Part shown: in pieces, positions 10,295-21,564 of the stretch
Layout: each line of letters starts with the position of its first letter
Numbering within the stretch: the stretch's first letter is position 1
Source of the DNA: Burkholderia plantarii
GTDB taxonomy: Bacteria > Pseudomonadota > Gammaproteobacteria > Burkholderiales > Burkholderiaceae
DNA: 64,000 nt
NCBI RefSeq assembly: GCF_001411805.1
Contig: NZ_CP007212.1
Coordinates: 930,001-994,000, forward strand
Reading direction: 5' to 3'
Notes under the pieces: generated by a model
What the model saw: only the letters and a program-made list of their open reading frames with translations
What the model was told of the DNA's origin: nothing
Database searches by the model: none
Program-made: the position numbers and the translations under genes

Positions 10295-12607
10295 ATGGCA
10301 AAAGCTCCCTATACGGCTCAGGCGCAGGCGCTGCCGCATCGCATGTCGCGGCTGTTCGTCGAGATTCGCTGGATTCTGCAGGTCGCGGTGTTCGCGTTCC
10401 TGCTGATGGCACTCGTGAGCTACAGCCGCCGCGACCCGAGCTGGACGCATGCGGCGCAGGTCGACCACATCGCCAACTGGGCCGGCCGCGTCGGCGCCTG
10501 GACGGCCGACATCCTGCTGCTGCTGTTCGGCATCTCCGCCTACTGGCTGGTCGCGCTGCTGGCGCGCCGGATCGCCGCCAACTACCGCCGCATCACGCAC
10601 CACGAGGCGGCGCCCGACGACGAGCCGGCCCGCCCGGTCGGCTGGCTCGCCGAGGGCTTCGCGTTCGTGCTGGTGCTGCTCGCGAGCGACGGCATCGAGG
10701 CGCTGCGCATGTGGTCGCTGAAGGTGCCGCTGCCGCGCGCGCCGGGCGGTGTGATCGGCGAGACGGTGGCGCGCGGCATCTCGCACGCGCTCGGCTTCAC
10801 GGGCGGCACGCTGGCGCTCCTGATCGCGCTCGCGATCGGCCTGTCGCTGTACTTCCGGTTCTCGTGGCTGTCGGTCTGCGAGCGTGTCGGCGACGCCATC
10901 ATCAACGCTTTCACGCTCGCCAAGCTGCGCCGCGAGGCCGAGCGCGACCGCCGGCTCGGCGAGGCCGCCGCGGTGCGCCGCGAGGGCAAGGTGGAGGAGG
11001 AGCGGGTGCGCATCGAGGAGCACGAGCCCGTCACGATCGTGCCGCCGGTGGTCACGCCGGCCAAGTCCGAGCGCGTCGAGCGCGAGCGCCAGGTGCCCCT
11101 CTTCACCGACCTGCCCGGCGATTCGACGCTGCCGGCCGTCTCGCTGCTCGATCCGGCGCCGCAGGCGCAGGAGTCGATCTCGGCCGACACGCTCGAATTC
11201 ACCTCGCGGCTGATCGAGAAGAAGCTGAAGGATTTCGGCGTCGAGGTTGGGGTGGTCGCGGCCTATCCCGGCCCCGTCGTCACGCGCTACGAAATCGAGC
11301 CCGCCACCGGCGTGAAGGGCAGCCAGATCGTCAACCTCGCCAAGGATCTCGCGCGCTCGCTGTCGCTCGTCTCGATCCGCGTGGTCGAGACGATCCCCGG
11401 CAAGAACTACATGGCGCTCGAGCTGCCGAACCAGCGCCGCCAGACCGTGCGGCTGTCCGAGATTCTCGGCTCCGAGGTATACGGCTCGGCCTCGTCGGCG
11501 CTGACCATGGGGCTCGGCAAGGACATCGGCGGCAAGCCGGTGTGCGCCGATCTCGCCAAGATGCCCCACCTGCTGGTGGCCGGCACGACCGGCTCGGGCA
11601 AGTCGGTGGGGATCAACGCGATGATCCTGTCGCTGCTCTACAAGAGCACGGCCGAACAGGTGAGGATGATCCTGATCGATCCGAAGATGCTCGAAATGAG
11701 CGTCTACGAAGGCATTCCGCACCTGCTCTGTCCGGTCGTGACCGACATGCGCCAGGCCGGCAACGCGCTGAACTGGACCGTGGCCGAGATGGAGCGCCGC
11801 TACAAGCTGATGAGCAAGCTCGGCGTGCGCAACCTGAGCGGCTACAACAACAAGATCGACGAGGCGACGCGGCGCGAGGAGAAACTCCCGAATCCGTTCA
11901 GCCTGACGCCCGAGGATCCGGAGCCGCTCGGCCGCCTGCCGAACATCGTGGTGGTGATCGACGAGCTGGCCGACCTGATGATGGTTGTCGGCAAGAAGGT
12001 CGAGGAACTGATCGCGCGGATCGCGCAGAAGGCGCGCGCGGCCGGCATCCACCTGATCCTCGCCACCCAGCGCCCGTCGGTGGACGTGATCACCGGCCTG
12101 ATCAAGGCCAACGTGCCGACCCGCATGGCGTTCCAGGTCTCGTCGAAGATCGATTCGCGCACGATCCTCGACCAGATGGGCGCCGAATCGCTGCTCGGCA
12201 TGGGCGACATGCTCTACCTGCCGCCCGGCAGCGGCCTGCCGGTGCGCGTCCACGGCGCGTTCGTGTCCGACGAGGAAGTCCACCGCGTGGTCGAGAAGCT
12301 CAAGGAGCACGGCGAGCCGAACTACATCGAGGGGCTGCTCGAAGGCGGCACCGCCGACGGCGAGGAAGGCGCGCCCGGAGCGGGAACCGGCGAGGCCGGC
12401 GGCGAGTCCGATCCGCTATACGATCAGGCCGTCGAGATCGTCGTCAAGCATCGCCGCGCCTCGATCTCGCTCGTGCAGCGCCATCTGCGCATCGGCTACA
12501 ACCGCGCCGCCCGCCTGCTCGAACAGATGGAGCAGTCGGGGCTCGTCTCGGCGATGTCGTCGAGCGGCAACCGCGAAATCCTCGTGCCGGCCCGCGACGT
12601 GGAGTGA
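10295..12607 (+). CDS. ftsK: DNA translocase FtsK
   Basis: A septal ATP-driven double-stranded DNA pump that segregates chromosome termini and activates XerCD. From MAKAPYTAQ at 10295 it is 770 residues. It has a four-helix N-terminal membrane domain (roughly residues 20-190), a short charged linker, then the motor domain with Walker [14 protein letters not shown] near residue 430 and [13 protein letters not shown] as Walker B. The C-terminal winged-helix gamma domain ([20 protein letters not shown]) reads KOPS. The linker is short, as in many proteobacterial FtsK copies. An upstream ATG at 10040 is in frame but overlaps the trxB leader and was rejected. Confidence 0.96.
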   Translation: MAKAPYTAQAQALPHRMSRLFVEIRWILQVAVFAFLLMALVSYSRRDPSWTHAAQVDHIANWAGRVGAWTADILLLLFGISAYWLVALLARRIAANYRRITHHEAAPDDEPARPVGWLAEGFAFVLVLLASDGIEALRMWSLKVPLPRAPGGVIGETVARGISHALGFTGGTLALLIALAIGLSLYFRFSWLSVCERVGDAIINAFTLAKLRREAERDRRLGEAAAVRREGKVEEERVRIEEHEPVTIVPPVVTPAKSERVERERQVPLFTDLPGDSTLPAVSLLDPAPQAQESISADTLEFTSRLIEKKLKDFGVEVGVVAAYPGPVVTRYEIEPATGVKGSQIVNLAKDLARSLSLVSIRVVETIPGKNYMALELPNQRRQTVRLSEILGSEVYGSASSALTMGLGKDIGGKPVCADLAKMPHLLVAGTTGSGKSVGINAMILSLLYKSTAEQVRMILIDPKMLEMSVYEGIPHLLCPVVTDMRQAGNALNWTVAEMERRYKLMSKLGVRNLSGYNNKIDEATRREEKLPNPFSLTPEDPEPLGRLPNIVVVIDELADLMMVVGKKVEELIARIAQKARAAGIHLILATQRPSVDVITGLIKANVPTRMAFQVSSKIDSRTILDQMGAESLLGMGDMLYLPPGSGLPVRVHGAFVSDEEVHRVVEKLKEHGEPNYIEGLLEGGTADGEEGAPGAGTGEAGGESDPLYDQAVEIVVKHRRASISLVQRHLRIGYNRAARLLEQMEQSGLVSAMSSSGNREILVPARDVE

Positions 12608-12671
12608 TCCGGTCCGCCCGGCACCCCCCCGCGCCGGCCGCCCGGCCCGCCAATCAGGAGAAACCCACCAG

Positions 12672-13373
12672 ATGCAAGCATTCCCGTTCGTCGTTCCCTC
12701 GTCCGCCCGCCGCGCGGTGCGCCATTTCCTCGCCGCGCTGGCCGGCACCGCGCTGCTCGGCGTCGCCTCGCACGCGTTCGCGGGCGGCACCGACGAGCTG
12801 AAGGCGTTCGTCGCGCAGGTGAAGTCGGCCCGCGGCGGCTTCACGCAGCAGATCGTCAAGGCGCCCTCGAAGGCCGCCAGCGGCGCGATCGCGACCAATA
12901 CCGCGAAGCCCACCGACAATTCGAGCGGCAGCTTCGTGTTCTCGCGCCCGGGCAAGTTCGTCTGGTCCTACGAGAAGCCGTACCAGCAGTTGCTGCAGGC
13001 AGACGGCGACTCGCTCTACGTCTACGACAAGGACCTGAACCAGGTGACCGAGCGCAAGCTGGCCGGCGCGCTCGGCGCGAGCCCGGCCGCGATCCTGTTC
13101 GGCAGCAACGACATCGAGAAGAACTACACGCTGCGCGACGCGGGCGAGAAGGGCGGCATCGACTGGGTCGAGATGCTGCCGAAGGCACGCGACACGCAGT
13201 TCCAGCGCATCGGCATCGGCTTCAAGGGCGGCGTGCTGGCCGCGATGGAGCTGCACGACGTGTTCGGCAACGTCACGCTGCTGACCTTCACCAATATCCA
13301 GACGAATCCGTCGCTGCCGGCCGACCAGTTCCACTTCGCGGTGCCGAAGGGCGCCGACGTGATCAAGGGCTGA
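12672..13373 (+). CDS. lolA: Outer-membrane lipoprotein carrier protein LolA
   Basis: A periplasmic chaperone that ferries lipoproteins from the LolCDE complex to LolB. The 233-residue precursor begins with a long signal peptide ([19 protein letters not shown], cleavage near residue 36-40). The mature part has the LolA signatures [30 protein letters not shown] and [16 protein letters not shown]. It follows ftsK by 64 bases, and the ftsK-lolA-rarA-serS order is conserved in beta-proteobacteria. Confidence 0.95.
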   Translation: MQAFPFVVPSSARRAVRHFLAALAGTALLGVASHAFAGGTDELKAFVAQVKSARGGFTQQIVKAPSKAASGAIATNTAKPTDNSSGSFVFSRPGKFVWSYEKPYQQLLQADGDSLYVYDKDLNQVTERKLAGALGASPAAILFGSNDIEKNYTLRDAGEKGGIDWVEMLPKARDTQFQRIGIGFKGGVLAAMELHDVFGNVTLLTFTNIQTNPSLPADQFHFAVPKGADVIKG

Positions 13374-13396
13374 ACGCCTGTCCGGCGCCGGTCGCG

Positions 13397-13430
13397 CGGG
13401 CCTGCCAGCGATGGCAGGCCCGTTTCGTTT
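13397..13430 (+). terminator. Terminator after lolA
   Basis: CGGGCCTGCCA (13397-13407) pairs perfectly with TGGCAGGCCCG (13412-13422) around GCGA, followed by TTTCGTTT. Confidence 0.85.
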
Positions 13431-13610
13431 GGCGGCGGCCGTCGCGGCATGGGACGAGGCGGCGGGAACGCCGCGCTGCGCCGCCGGTCGCGATGTCGCG
13501 CGCGGACGCGAACCCGTCCATCCGGCCAGCGGTGCGCCGCGCGCGCGGCTGTCATAATGTCCCGCTGCGCGGCGATGGACGTCGCGCGGCACAACGTAGG
13601 AGTCGAGGTC

Positions 13611-14921
13611 ATGGCCGACCTGTTTGAAGTCGAACCGCGTCGCCCGCTCGCCGAGGCGCTGCGCCCGAAGACGCTCGCCGAGGTGATCGGCCAGACGCAC
13701 CTTCTCGGCGACGGCAAGCCGCTGCGGCTCGCGTTCGAGTCTGGCAAGCCGCATTCGATGATCCTATGGGGGCCGCCCGGCGTCGGCAAGACCACGCTCG
13801 CGCGGCTCACCGCCCATGCGTTCGACTGCGAGTTCATCGCGATCTCGGCGGTGCTGGGTGGCGTGAAGGACATCCGCGAATCGATGGAGCAGGCTCGCGA
13901 CACGCTGAACCGCAGCGGGCGGCACACGATCCTGTTCGTCGACGAGATCCATCGCTTCAACAAGAGCCAGCAGGACGCACTGCTGCCGTTCGTCGAATCG
14001 GGGCTCGTCACGTTCATCGGCGCGACCACCGAGAACCCGAGCTTCGAGGTCAACTCGGCGCTGCTCTCGCGCGCCCAGGTGTACGTGCTGAAGTCGCTCA
14101 GCGACGACGAGCTGCGCCAGCTGCTCGCGCGCGCGCAGCAGATCGCGCTCGACGGGCTCGAGTTCGAGCCGCTCGCCGTCGATACGCTGATCGGCTATGC
14201 CGACGGCGACGCGCGGCGCTTCCTGAACCTGCTCGAGCAGGCGCAGACGGCCGCGCTGTCGGCGCGCACCAACCGTATCGACGCCGATTTCGTCGCCAGC
14301 GCGATGACGCTGAACGCGCGCCGCTTCGACAAGGGCGGCGACAACTTCTACGACCAGATCTCGGCGCTGCACAAGTCGGTGCGCGGCTCGAATCCGGACG
14401 CGGCGCTGTACTGGTTCTGCCGCATGCTCGACGGCGGCGCCGATCCGAAGTACCTGTCGCGCCGCATCGTGCGGATGGCCTGGGAGGACATCGGGCTCGC
14501 CGATCCGCGCGCGATGCAGGTGGCCAACGACGCGGCCGCAACCTTCGAGCGGCTCGGCTCGCCCGAGGGCGAGCTGGCGCTCGGCCAGGCGGTGATCTAC
14601 CTGGCCTGCGCGGCGAAGAGCAACGCCGGCTACAACGCGTTCAACGCGGCCATGGCGTTCGTGCGCCAGGACAAGTCGCGCGAGGTGCCGGTGCATCTGC
14701 GCAACGCACCGACCAAGCTCATGAAGGAACTCGGCTACGGCCACGAGTATCGCTACGCGCACGACGAGCCGAACGCCTACGCGGCCGGCGAGACCTATTT
14801 TCCCGACGACATGCGCGAGCCGCGCTGGTACCAGCCGGTGCCGCGCGGACTCGAAACCAAGATCGCCGAGAAGCTCGCCTGGCTGCGCGAGCTCGACCGC
14901 GAGGCGGGCAAGCCCGAGTGA
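13611..14921 (+). CDS. rarA: Replication-associated recombination protein A (MgsA/RarA AAA+ ATPase)
   Basis: A clamp-loader-like AAA+ ATPase acting at stalled forks. The start at 13611 (MADLFEVEPRRPLAEALRP) gives 436 residues. Walker A GPPGVGKT is at 54-61 and Walker B with sensor region FVDEIHRFNKSQQDALLP begins near 109. The C-terminal tetramerisation part contains DGGADPKYLSRRIVRMAWEDIGLADPRA split over adjacent motifs. The longer frame back to 13449 is Arg-rich and not conserved in character, so it was excluded. Confidence 0.95.
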   Translation: MADLFEVEPRRPLAEALRPKTLAEVIGQTHLLGDGKPLRLAFESGKPHSMILWGPPGVGKTTLARLTAHAFDCEFIAISAVLGGVKDIRESMEQARDTLNRSGRHTILFVDEIHRFNKSQQDALLPFVESGLVTFIGATTENPSFEVNSALLSRAQVYVLKSLSDDELRQLLARAQQIALDGLEFEPLAVDTLIGYADGDARRFLNLLEQAQTAALSARTNRIDADFVASAMTLNARRFDKGGDNFYDQISALHKSVRGSNPDAALYWFCRMLDGGADPKYLSRRIVRMAWEDIGLADPRAMQVANDAAATFERLGSPEGELALGQAVIYLACAAKSNAGYNAFNAAMAFVRQDKSREVPVHLRNAPTKLMKELGYGHEYRYAHDEPNAYAAGETYFPDDMREPRWYQPVPRGLETKIAEKLAWLRELDREAGKPE

Positions 14922-15072
14922 GCGGCCGGCGCGCCCACGCGCGCCTCCCGATGCTTCCCCGCCATCCGGCGCGGCGGCCGCGGGCCGAACGTGAAACGAA
15001 TGTGAGCGGCCGGCCGAAAACGTCGCGCACTTCGCACCGCGCGGCAGCCGGCGGCGCCGCGCGGTGCGTTAG

Positions 15073-16410
<1,338 letters not shown>

Positions 16411-16493
16411 CCTTGCCCGGGTCGTGCCCGGATCGCCGGCCGCGGCGCTTCGATCGCGATGCTCGCGCCGCATAAATTTTTTGCGGAAAGGGC

Positions 16494-16523
16494 TTGGAAG
16501 TTTGAAAAGAGTTGTTCTATAAT
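16494..16523 (+). promoter_or_regulatory. Promoter of tRNA-Ser(CGA)
   Basis: TTGGAA (16494-16499) and a perfect TATAAT (16518-16523) are spaced by 18 bases, with predicted initiation about 40 bases before the mature tRNA. The tRNA therefore has its own promoter and need not depend on serS read-through. Confidence 0.7.
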
Positions 16524-16571
16524 CTTTGCTTCGCCGGGACACGACCTAACGAACGGCGAAGCAGTAAAGAA

Positions 16572-16662
16572 GGAAAGGTGGCAGAGAGGTCGAATGCGCC
16601 GGACTCGAAATCCGGTGTACGGTTATACCGTACCGTGGGTTCGAATCCCACCCTTTCCGCCA
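16572..16662 (+). tRNA. tRNA-Ser (anticodon CGA)
   Basis: A 91-nt class II tRNA with a long variable arm. The acceptor stem GGAAAGG pairs with CCTTTCC, the anticodon CGA is at 16606-16608, the T arm contains GGTTCGAATCC and the 3' CCA is encoded. It reads UCG codons. Confidence 0.97.
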
Positions 16663-16673
16663 GATACATGAAG

Positions 16674-16713
16674 AACCCCTCGAGTCTGAAAAGAGTCGAG
16701 GGGTTTTTCTTTT
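16674..16713 (+). terminator. Terminator after tRNA-Ser(CGA)
   Basis: AACCCCTCGA (16674-16683) pairs with TCGAGGGGTT (16696-16705), followed by TTTCTTTT. Confidence 0.88.
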
Positions 16714-16852
16714 GTCGGTCTTTTTTCGGCATCGTCCCGCGATTCGACGATGCGGGTTAATGCCCGGCGGAGCCTGCTCAAGAATGCGCGCGGGCTGGCC
16801 GTAATATCCGGTTGCCGGCGCCGAGCGGTGCGCCGGATCGAACCTAGAAAAC

Positions 16853-17704
16853 TTGGATGAAGGTATGGGCGACCACGCTTGTCTGATCTGCCGGCACGAT
16901 ACCGAGTATTTTTTCTCGAAGGATTACCCGACATATCCGGGCAGTCCGTTTCCTGAAACGCTGACCGTCGATTTCTGGAAGTGCGGGCATTGCGGCTTCA
17001 CCGTGTCTCGCACGCACCAGGAGATGAGCGAGGCGCAGTGGTCGCAACTCAATTCGAGCTGGCATCACACGTTCGAAACCGATCTGGCCTCGCGCACCAC
17101 GAACCAGCCGCCCTACATCGACCAGGCGCTCGCGCTGAAGCTGCTGGCCGGCAACGGCGTACTGGAACTCGACGGCGTGCTCGACTACGCCGCCGGCTAC
17201 GGCACGTTCTCGCGCTGCCTGAAGAAGTATTTCGGCGTCGACATCAACATCTTCGACCGCTACGTGCAGACCGCCGACCCGAGCGTGCGCTACGTTGCCG
17301 AGCAGGACCTGTCACGCTACCAGCTGGTCGTGAACAGCGCGATGTTCGAGCACGTGCTCGACCGCGCGGCGCTCGACGAGGTGAACGCGCTGGTGCGCGA
17401 CGACGGCGTGCTGATGCTGCACACCGTGATCGCCGAGCGCGTGCCGAAGGATCCGAACTGGTTCTACATCAACACGATGGTCCACACGGCGTTCCACACG
17501 AACCGCAGCATGTCGCTGCTGATGGGCCAATGGGGCTACGCGGCCTCGATTTATTCGCCCCAGGCGAAGAGCTGGTACCTGTTCAAGCGCGACCATCCGT
17601 TGCTCGGCGAGCTGGAGGCGCGCGTCGCGATGATCAATCGCGAATTGCAGACCACCTATTTCCACTACAAGCCCGGTTTCGTCGATTACTGGAAGGGTTT
17701 CTGA
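16853..17704 (+). CDS. SAM-dependent methyltransferase-like protein with N-terminal zinc-binding motif
   Basis: A 283-residue protein. Near the N-terminus two Cys pairs (CLIC and CGHC, about residues 10-45) look like a zinc ribbon. This is followed by a class I methyltransferase-like core with the glycine-rich DYAAGYGTFSRCLKKYFGVDINIFD and a VVNSAMFEHVLDRAALDEVNAL motif of the Methyltransf_23 type. Related proteins act on sugars or secondary metabolites, but the substrate here cannot be read. The start may instead be ATG 16865 (MGDHAC). It stands alone between tRNA-Ser and a gene-poor spacer, which suggests an accessory gene. Confidence 0.75.
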   Translation: MDEGMGDHACLICRHDTEYFFSKDYPTYPGSPFPETLTVDFWKCGHCGFTVSRTHQEMSEAQWSQLNSSWHHTFETDLASRTTNQPPYIDQALALKLLAGNGVLELDGVLDYAAGYGTFSRCLKKYFGVDINIFDRYVQTADPSVRYVAEQDLSRYQLVVNSAMFEHVLDRAALDEVNALVRDDGVLMLHTVIAERVPKDPNWFYINTMVHTAFHTNRSMSLLMGQWGYAASIYSPQAKSWYLFKRDHPLLGELEARVAMINRELQTTYFHYKPGFVDYWKGF

Positions 17705-18179
17705 TCCGCCGGCCGCGTTGCCGAAGCGGCCGCGCGGCGCATCCGGTCCCCGCCGTTGCGCGGCGCTTTCGCGTTTCGCTCACGCGGGGCGAACGCCTTG
17801 GGGCGGCTTGCATCGGCATCAGCCGGCCTTCCCGAGCGACATTCGCGCGGCATCTAATTCCCTCCCCAATATTTCAATCGCGCCATTCAAGGATAGGCAG
17901 CTAACGGACTCGAATTGCTGCATCGCGGCATGAGGATTGCCGGACACCACCGCGAAGCACACCGGGCATGGCGGAAACGGTTCGGAACGCCCTGATCGAA
18001 AAGCGAAACATCGTCGCTGAAATATCTCGTAACTAAATGTGCGCCGCACCATATTTTTCGTGCGCCGGCATGCCGGTTTTTCATTCTTCCGAATCGTTCC
18101 GACGTTTGAAAATAACGATTTGACTCATACCCCGCTTTCGGTTGAAGCTAATAACTTGCTGTCCGAAGGGTGTCCCTGC
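17705..18179. other. AT-richer spacer between methyltransferase and GNAT genes
   Basis: This 475-base gap is less GC-rich than its surroundings, especially 17850-18130. It contains a 77-codon minus-strand frame (listed separately) and otherwise no supported gene. The AT-rich stretch at about 18040-18130 may hold the GNAT promoter. Confidence 0.5.
17819..18052 (-). CDS. Possible small hypothetical protein or gene remnant
   Basis: A 77-codon frame whose second half (CPVCFAVVSGNPHAAMQQF, then SLNGAIEILGRELDAARM) reads like a folded protein with a CPxC motif and an amphipathic helix. The first half is Arg/Phe-rich and less protein-like. Codon use is less GC3-biased than neighbouring genes. I do not recognise a family. 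It may be the 3' remnant of an acquired gene rather than an intact one. Confidence 0.25.
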   Translation of the reverse strand: MVRRTFSYEIFQRRCFAFRSGRSEPFPPCPVCFAVVSGNPHAAMQQFESVSCLSLNGAIEILGRELDAARMSLGKAG

Positions 18180-18689
18180 ATGAGTTCGACTTTGACCGTC
18201 CGCCGTATTGCCGCCGATCAGGGCAATGTGTATCGCGAGCTGCGTGCCGCCTCGCTGCGCGAGCCCTATGCGCCGGGTGAAACCCCCGAGGCGGAGCTGT
18301 CGTTCGACGCGGACGCGGCCGATTCGATCGTCGCGCAGCGCGCGGGCTCCGACCAGTCCACCACCTTCCTGCTCTACACCGAGGGCCATCCGGCCGGCAT
18401 GATCGGTGCGTACTTCGACAATACGCCCGAGCGCCGCGCGTTCGTCAGCGAGCTGTGGGTCGCGCACGCGGTGCGCCATCTGCGCGGCGGCGTGTTGCTC
18501 GTCAACACGGCGCGCGACTGGTTCGCCGGGCAGGGCGCGACCGAGATCTACGCCTGGATCGCCGAGCAGAACCTCAACGCGATCCGCTTCTACGAACACA
18601 TGGGCTTCGCGAACCTCGGCGAGCATGCGCCGATCGCGCGCGTGCCCGGCGCGATGAAGTCGCTGTTTGTCTGGCGCTTCGGCGCCTGA
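18180..18689 (+). CDS. GNAT-family N-acetyltransferase
   Basis: A 169-residue acetyl-CoA-dependent acetyltransferase. The start at 18180 gives MSSTLTVRRIAADQGNVYRELR, the usual beta1-alpha1 opening. The core has GMIGAYFDNTPERRAFVSELWV, and the C-terminal INxxAIRFYEHMGFANLGE-like stretch (here QNLNAIRFYEHMGF) is a clear GNAT motif. In-frame codons back to 18039 were rejected as AT-rich leader. The substrate is unknown. Confidence 0.88.
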   Translation: MSSTLTVRRIAADQGNVYRELRAASLREPYAPGETPEAELSFDADAADSIVAQRAGSDQSTTFLLYTEGHPAGMIGAYFDNTPERRAFVSELWVAHAVRHLRGGVLLVNTARDWFAGQGATEIYAWIAEQNLNAIRFYEHMGFANLGEHAPIARVPGAMKSLFVWRFGA

Positions 18690-18862
18690 GCGGGCGGGCC
18701 GCCGCGCCGCCCGTTTCCGCCATTGGCCGCCGCATGCCGCGGTTGCGCGTTATTGCGCGTCGTTGCCCGCCCGCTTGTCCGCCACCGCCGCAGGCCGCCC
18801 GAAAATGATGGCCGCCCGCGCGGACGCCTGTAAAATACGCAAAAAATTTTTGCAGGACGTCC

Positions 18863-19699
18863 ATGTCGCTTAAAAAATCGCCATTCTTCGAGCTTCGCAG
18901 CGGCTCGGTCGACACCTTGTTGTTCGTCGTGAAGACGGTCGATCTGGATGCACTGCGGGCCGAACTGGTCAAGCGCTTCGAAGCGACGCCGGAGTTTTTC
19001 GCGGACGACGTCGTCGCGATCGACGTGCGACGCCTCGCCGAGGGCGAACAGGTGTCGCTCGCCGCGCTGCGCGCGCTGCTCGACGAAGTGCGGATGCGCC
19101 CGATCGGCGTGGTCGCGCAAGCGGAGCAGCATGGCTGGGCCGCCGTCGGCGGACTGCCGCTGCTCGAGGCGCGCGATCGCCGCGCGCCGGCCGGCAGGGC
19201 GGCGCACGAGGCGGCATCGGGCGCGAGCGGCGACGCACCGGCCGAGGCCGGCGGCGAGACGCCGGAGGCGGCGGCCAGCGACGCGGCGACGGCCGCCGGC
19301 GCGGCGGCCAGCGACGTGGCGGCTGCAGCTTCGGCCGTGCCGGCGCCGGCCACTTCGGCGCCGCCGCAGACGCTCGTGATCGACCGCCCGCTGCGCTCGG
19401 GCCAGCAGGTCTACGCGAAGGGCGACCTGGTCGTGCTCGCGCCGGTCAGCAACGGTGCCGAGGTGATCGCCGAGGGCAATATCCATATTTACGCGCCGCT
19501 GCGCGGCCGGGCGCTGGCCGGCGTACACGGCAACCACGAGGCGCGGATCTTCTGCACGTGCCTCGAGCCGGAACTGATCTCGATCGCGGGCATCTATCGA
19601 ACCACCGAGAACCCGCTGCCGGCCGACGTGCGCGGCAAGTCGGTGCAGATCCGGCTCGAGGACGAGAAACTGATGATCGAACCGCTGCGGCTGACCTGA
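18863..19699 (+). CDS. minC: Septum site-determining protein MinC
   Basis: FtsZ-ring inhibitor acting with MinD at the poles. The 278-residue protein has an N-terminal FtsZ-binding domain (about 1-110) and a C-terminal beta-helix domain (about 170-278, containing [24 protein letters not shown]). Between them is an unusually long Ala-rich linker (about 110-170). It is the first gene of minCDE. A TAAAAT -10-like box at 18831-18836 and an inverted repeat GCAAAAA/TTTTTGC at 18839-18853 lie just upstream. Confidence 0.95.
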   Translation: MSLKKSPFFELRSGSVDTLLFVVKTVDLDALRAELVKRFEATPEFFADDVVAIDVRRLAEGEQVSLAALRALLDEVRMRPIGVVAQAEQHGWAAVGGLPLLEARDRRAPAGRAAHEAASGASGDAPAEAGGETPEAAASDAATAAGAAASDVAAAASAVPAPATSAPPQTLVIDRPLRSGQQVYAKGDLVVLAPVSNGAEVIAEGNIHIYAPLRGRALAGVHGNHEARIFCTCLEPELISIAGIYRTTENPLPADVRGKSVQIRLEDEKLMIEPLRLT

Positions 19700-19761
19700 A
19701 CGCCAGGCGCGAGACGCGAACGCGGATCGATCGGATTCATTGACGAATACAGGGTAGGGTA

Positions 19762-20577
19762 ATGGCAAAAATCATCGTGGTGACTTCGGGCAAGGGCGGT
19801 GTCGGCAAGACGACGACGAGTGCGAGCTTCGCCTCCGGGCTGGCGCTGCGCGGCCACAAGACGGCCGTGATCGACTTCGACGTCGGCCTGCGCAATCTCG
19901 ATCTCATCATGGGTTGCGAGCGGCGCGTGGTCTATGACCTCGTCAACGTGATCCAGGGCGAGGCGAACCTGAATCAGGCGCTGATCAAGGACAAGAAGTG
20001 CGAGAACCTGTTCATCCTGCCGGCGTCGCAGACGCGCGACAAGGATGCGCTCACGCGCGAAGGCGTCGAGAAGGTGATCAACGACCTGATCGCGATGGAC
20101 TTCGAATACATCGTCTGCGATTCGCCGGCCGGCATCGAGTCCGGCGCGCTGCACGCGATGTATTTCGCGGACGAGGCGGTGGTGGTCACGAACCCGGAAG
20201 TGTCGTCGGTGCGCGACTCCGACCGCATTCTCGGCATCCTGTCGTCGAAGACCAAGCGCGCGGCCGACGGCGGCGAGCCGATCCGCGAGCACCTGCTGAT
20301 CACGCGCTACAACCCGAAGCGCGTCAGCGAAGGCGAGATGCTCTCGCTCGAGGACATCGGCGAAATCCTGCGGATCAAGTTGATCGGCGTGATTCCGGAG
20401 TCCGAAGCGGTGCTGCACGCCTCGAACCAGGGCCTGCCGGCCGTGCATCTCGACGGCACCGACGTGGCCGAGGCCTACAAGGACGTGGTGTCCCGCTTCC
20501 TCGGTGAAGACAAGCCGCTGCGCTTCGTCGATTACCAGAAGCCGGGCCTGCTGCAACGCCTGTTCGGCAGCAAGTAA
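19762..20577 (+). CDS. minD: Septum site-determining ATPase MinD
   Basis: Membrane-cycling ParA-family ATPase that recruits MinC and is displaced by MinE. The 271-residue protein has a deviant Walker A KGGVGKTT at 11-18, DFDVGLRNLDLIMG, and the C-terminal amphipathic membrane-targeting helix ending LLQRLFGSK. It lies between minC (62-base gap) and minE (12-base gap). Confidence 0.98.
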   Translation: MAKIIVVTSGKGGVGKTTTSASFASGLALRGHKTAVIDFDVGLRNLDLIMGCERRVVYDLVNVIQGEANLNQALIKDKKCENLFILPASQTRDKDALTREGVEKVINDLIAMDFEYIVCDSPAGIESGALHAMYFADEAVVVTNPEVSSVRDSDRILGILSSKTKRAADGGEPIREHLLITRYNPKRVSEGEMLSLEDIGEILRIKLIGVIPESEAVLHASNQGLPAVHLDGTDVAEAYKDVVSRFLGEDKPLRFVDYQKPGLLQRLFGSK

Positions 20578-20589
20578 CGGAGGCACCTC

Positions 20590-20844
20590 ATGTCGATTCT
20601 GTCGTTTCTCCTCGGAGAGAAGAAGAAATCCGCCGCCGTCGCGAAGGAGCGTCTGCAACTGATCATCGCGCACGAGCGCATCGGTGGCCGGCCGCCCGCC
20701 GACTACCTGCCCGCGCTGCAGAAGGAGTTGCTCGCCGTGATCTCGAAGTACGTGAAGATCTCGAACGACGACATCCGCGTGAGCCTCGAGCGTCAGGACG
20801 ATCTCGAGGTGCTCGAGGTCAAGATCGAGATTCCGCAGGCCTGA
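20590..20844 (+). CDS. minE: Cell division topological specificity factor MinE
   Basis: An 84-residue ring protein that stimulates MinD ATPase and drives pole-to-pole oscillation. The N-terminal [15 protein letters not shown] is the membrane- and MinD-contacting segment, and the remainder is the dimerisation domain with [18 protein letters not shown]. It is the last gene of minCDE. Confidence 0.97.
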   Translation: MSILSFLLGEKKKSAAVAKERLQLIIAHERIGGRPPADYLPALQKELLAVISKYVKISNDDIRVSLERQDDLEVLEVKIEIPQA

Positions 20845-21231
20845 TCGTCGGGGTACGCGCGCCGCGCCCGCGGCGCGCGTGTTGCCGTGTCGTTTTGGCG
20901 GCGCGCCGCCGGGTTGCCCCGGGGCGCGCCCCGGATCGCGGCGTGGTTGCCGCGTTCTTCCGTTTTCCCCTTTGCCCTTCGTCGGCCGTTCGCGCCGCCT
21001 GCGCCGCGCGTTTCGCGGCCTGCTCTGACCGTCCCCACTCGTTTCGAGGGTGCCGATGCGTCGCCGCGCCCGTCGTCGTTTCGCGTTCACCTCCGCCGCC
21101 TGGCGCCTTTACGAGCTGTTGCACTTTGCCCCTCGTCGTAACACGGCCGTTGTCGGCCGTTCGCGCGGCTCGCGCATTGAACCGGTACGCGCCTGAAACG
21201 CGTATCCGAATCGACGACAAAGGAGGTCACC
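20845..21231. other. Intergenic region after minE
   Basis: The 387-base gap starts with a GC-only inverted repeat (ACGCGCGCCGC/GCGGCGCGCGT, about 20855-20880) that may end the min transcript. The rest is GC-rich with no supported gene. A good AAAGGAGG ribosome-binding site immediately precedes the next gene at 21232. Confidence 0.5.
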
Positions 21232-21552
21232 ATGATTCGTTCCACCGCTCGCCATCTGCTGCCGCTCGCACTCGCGCTCGCCACCGTCGGGACCGCCGTC
21301 GCGCCGCTCGCCGCCTCCGCCGAGGAGGTCGTGATCGTCGCACCGAGCGCGCCGCCGCCGCCGCGCTACGAGGTAGTGCCGGCCGAACGGGTCGGCTATG
21401 TCTGGGATCGCGGCCATTGGGACTGGCGACGCGGCCATTACGTGTGGGTCGCGGGTCACTGGCAGGCCGAGCGTGTCGGCCTGCACTGGGCGCCGGGGCA
21501 CTGGGTGGCGCGCGGTCCGAACTGGATCTGGGTGCGCGGCCACTGGGCCTGA
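21232..21552 (+). CDS. Exported YXWxxGHW-repeat protein
   Basis: A 106-residue protein with a Sec signal peptide (about 1-29, ending AASAEE). A Pro stretch is followed by tandem W-x-x-GHW units (DRGHWDW, RRGHYVWVAGHW, APGHW, VRGHWA). Such YXWGXGHW-type repeat proteins are common in Burkholderia envelopes; their function is unknown. The AGGAGG ribosome-binding site is ideal. A 36-codon lipoprotein gene follows after 12 bases, probably co-transcribed. Confidence 0.8.
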   Translation: MIRSTARHLLPLALALATVGTAVAPLAASAEEVVIVAPSAPPPPRYEVVPAERVGYVWDRGHWDWRRGHYVWVAGHWQAERVGLHWAPGHWVARGPNWIWVRGHWA

Positions 21553-21564
21553 CGGAGCGTCGTC

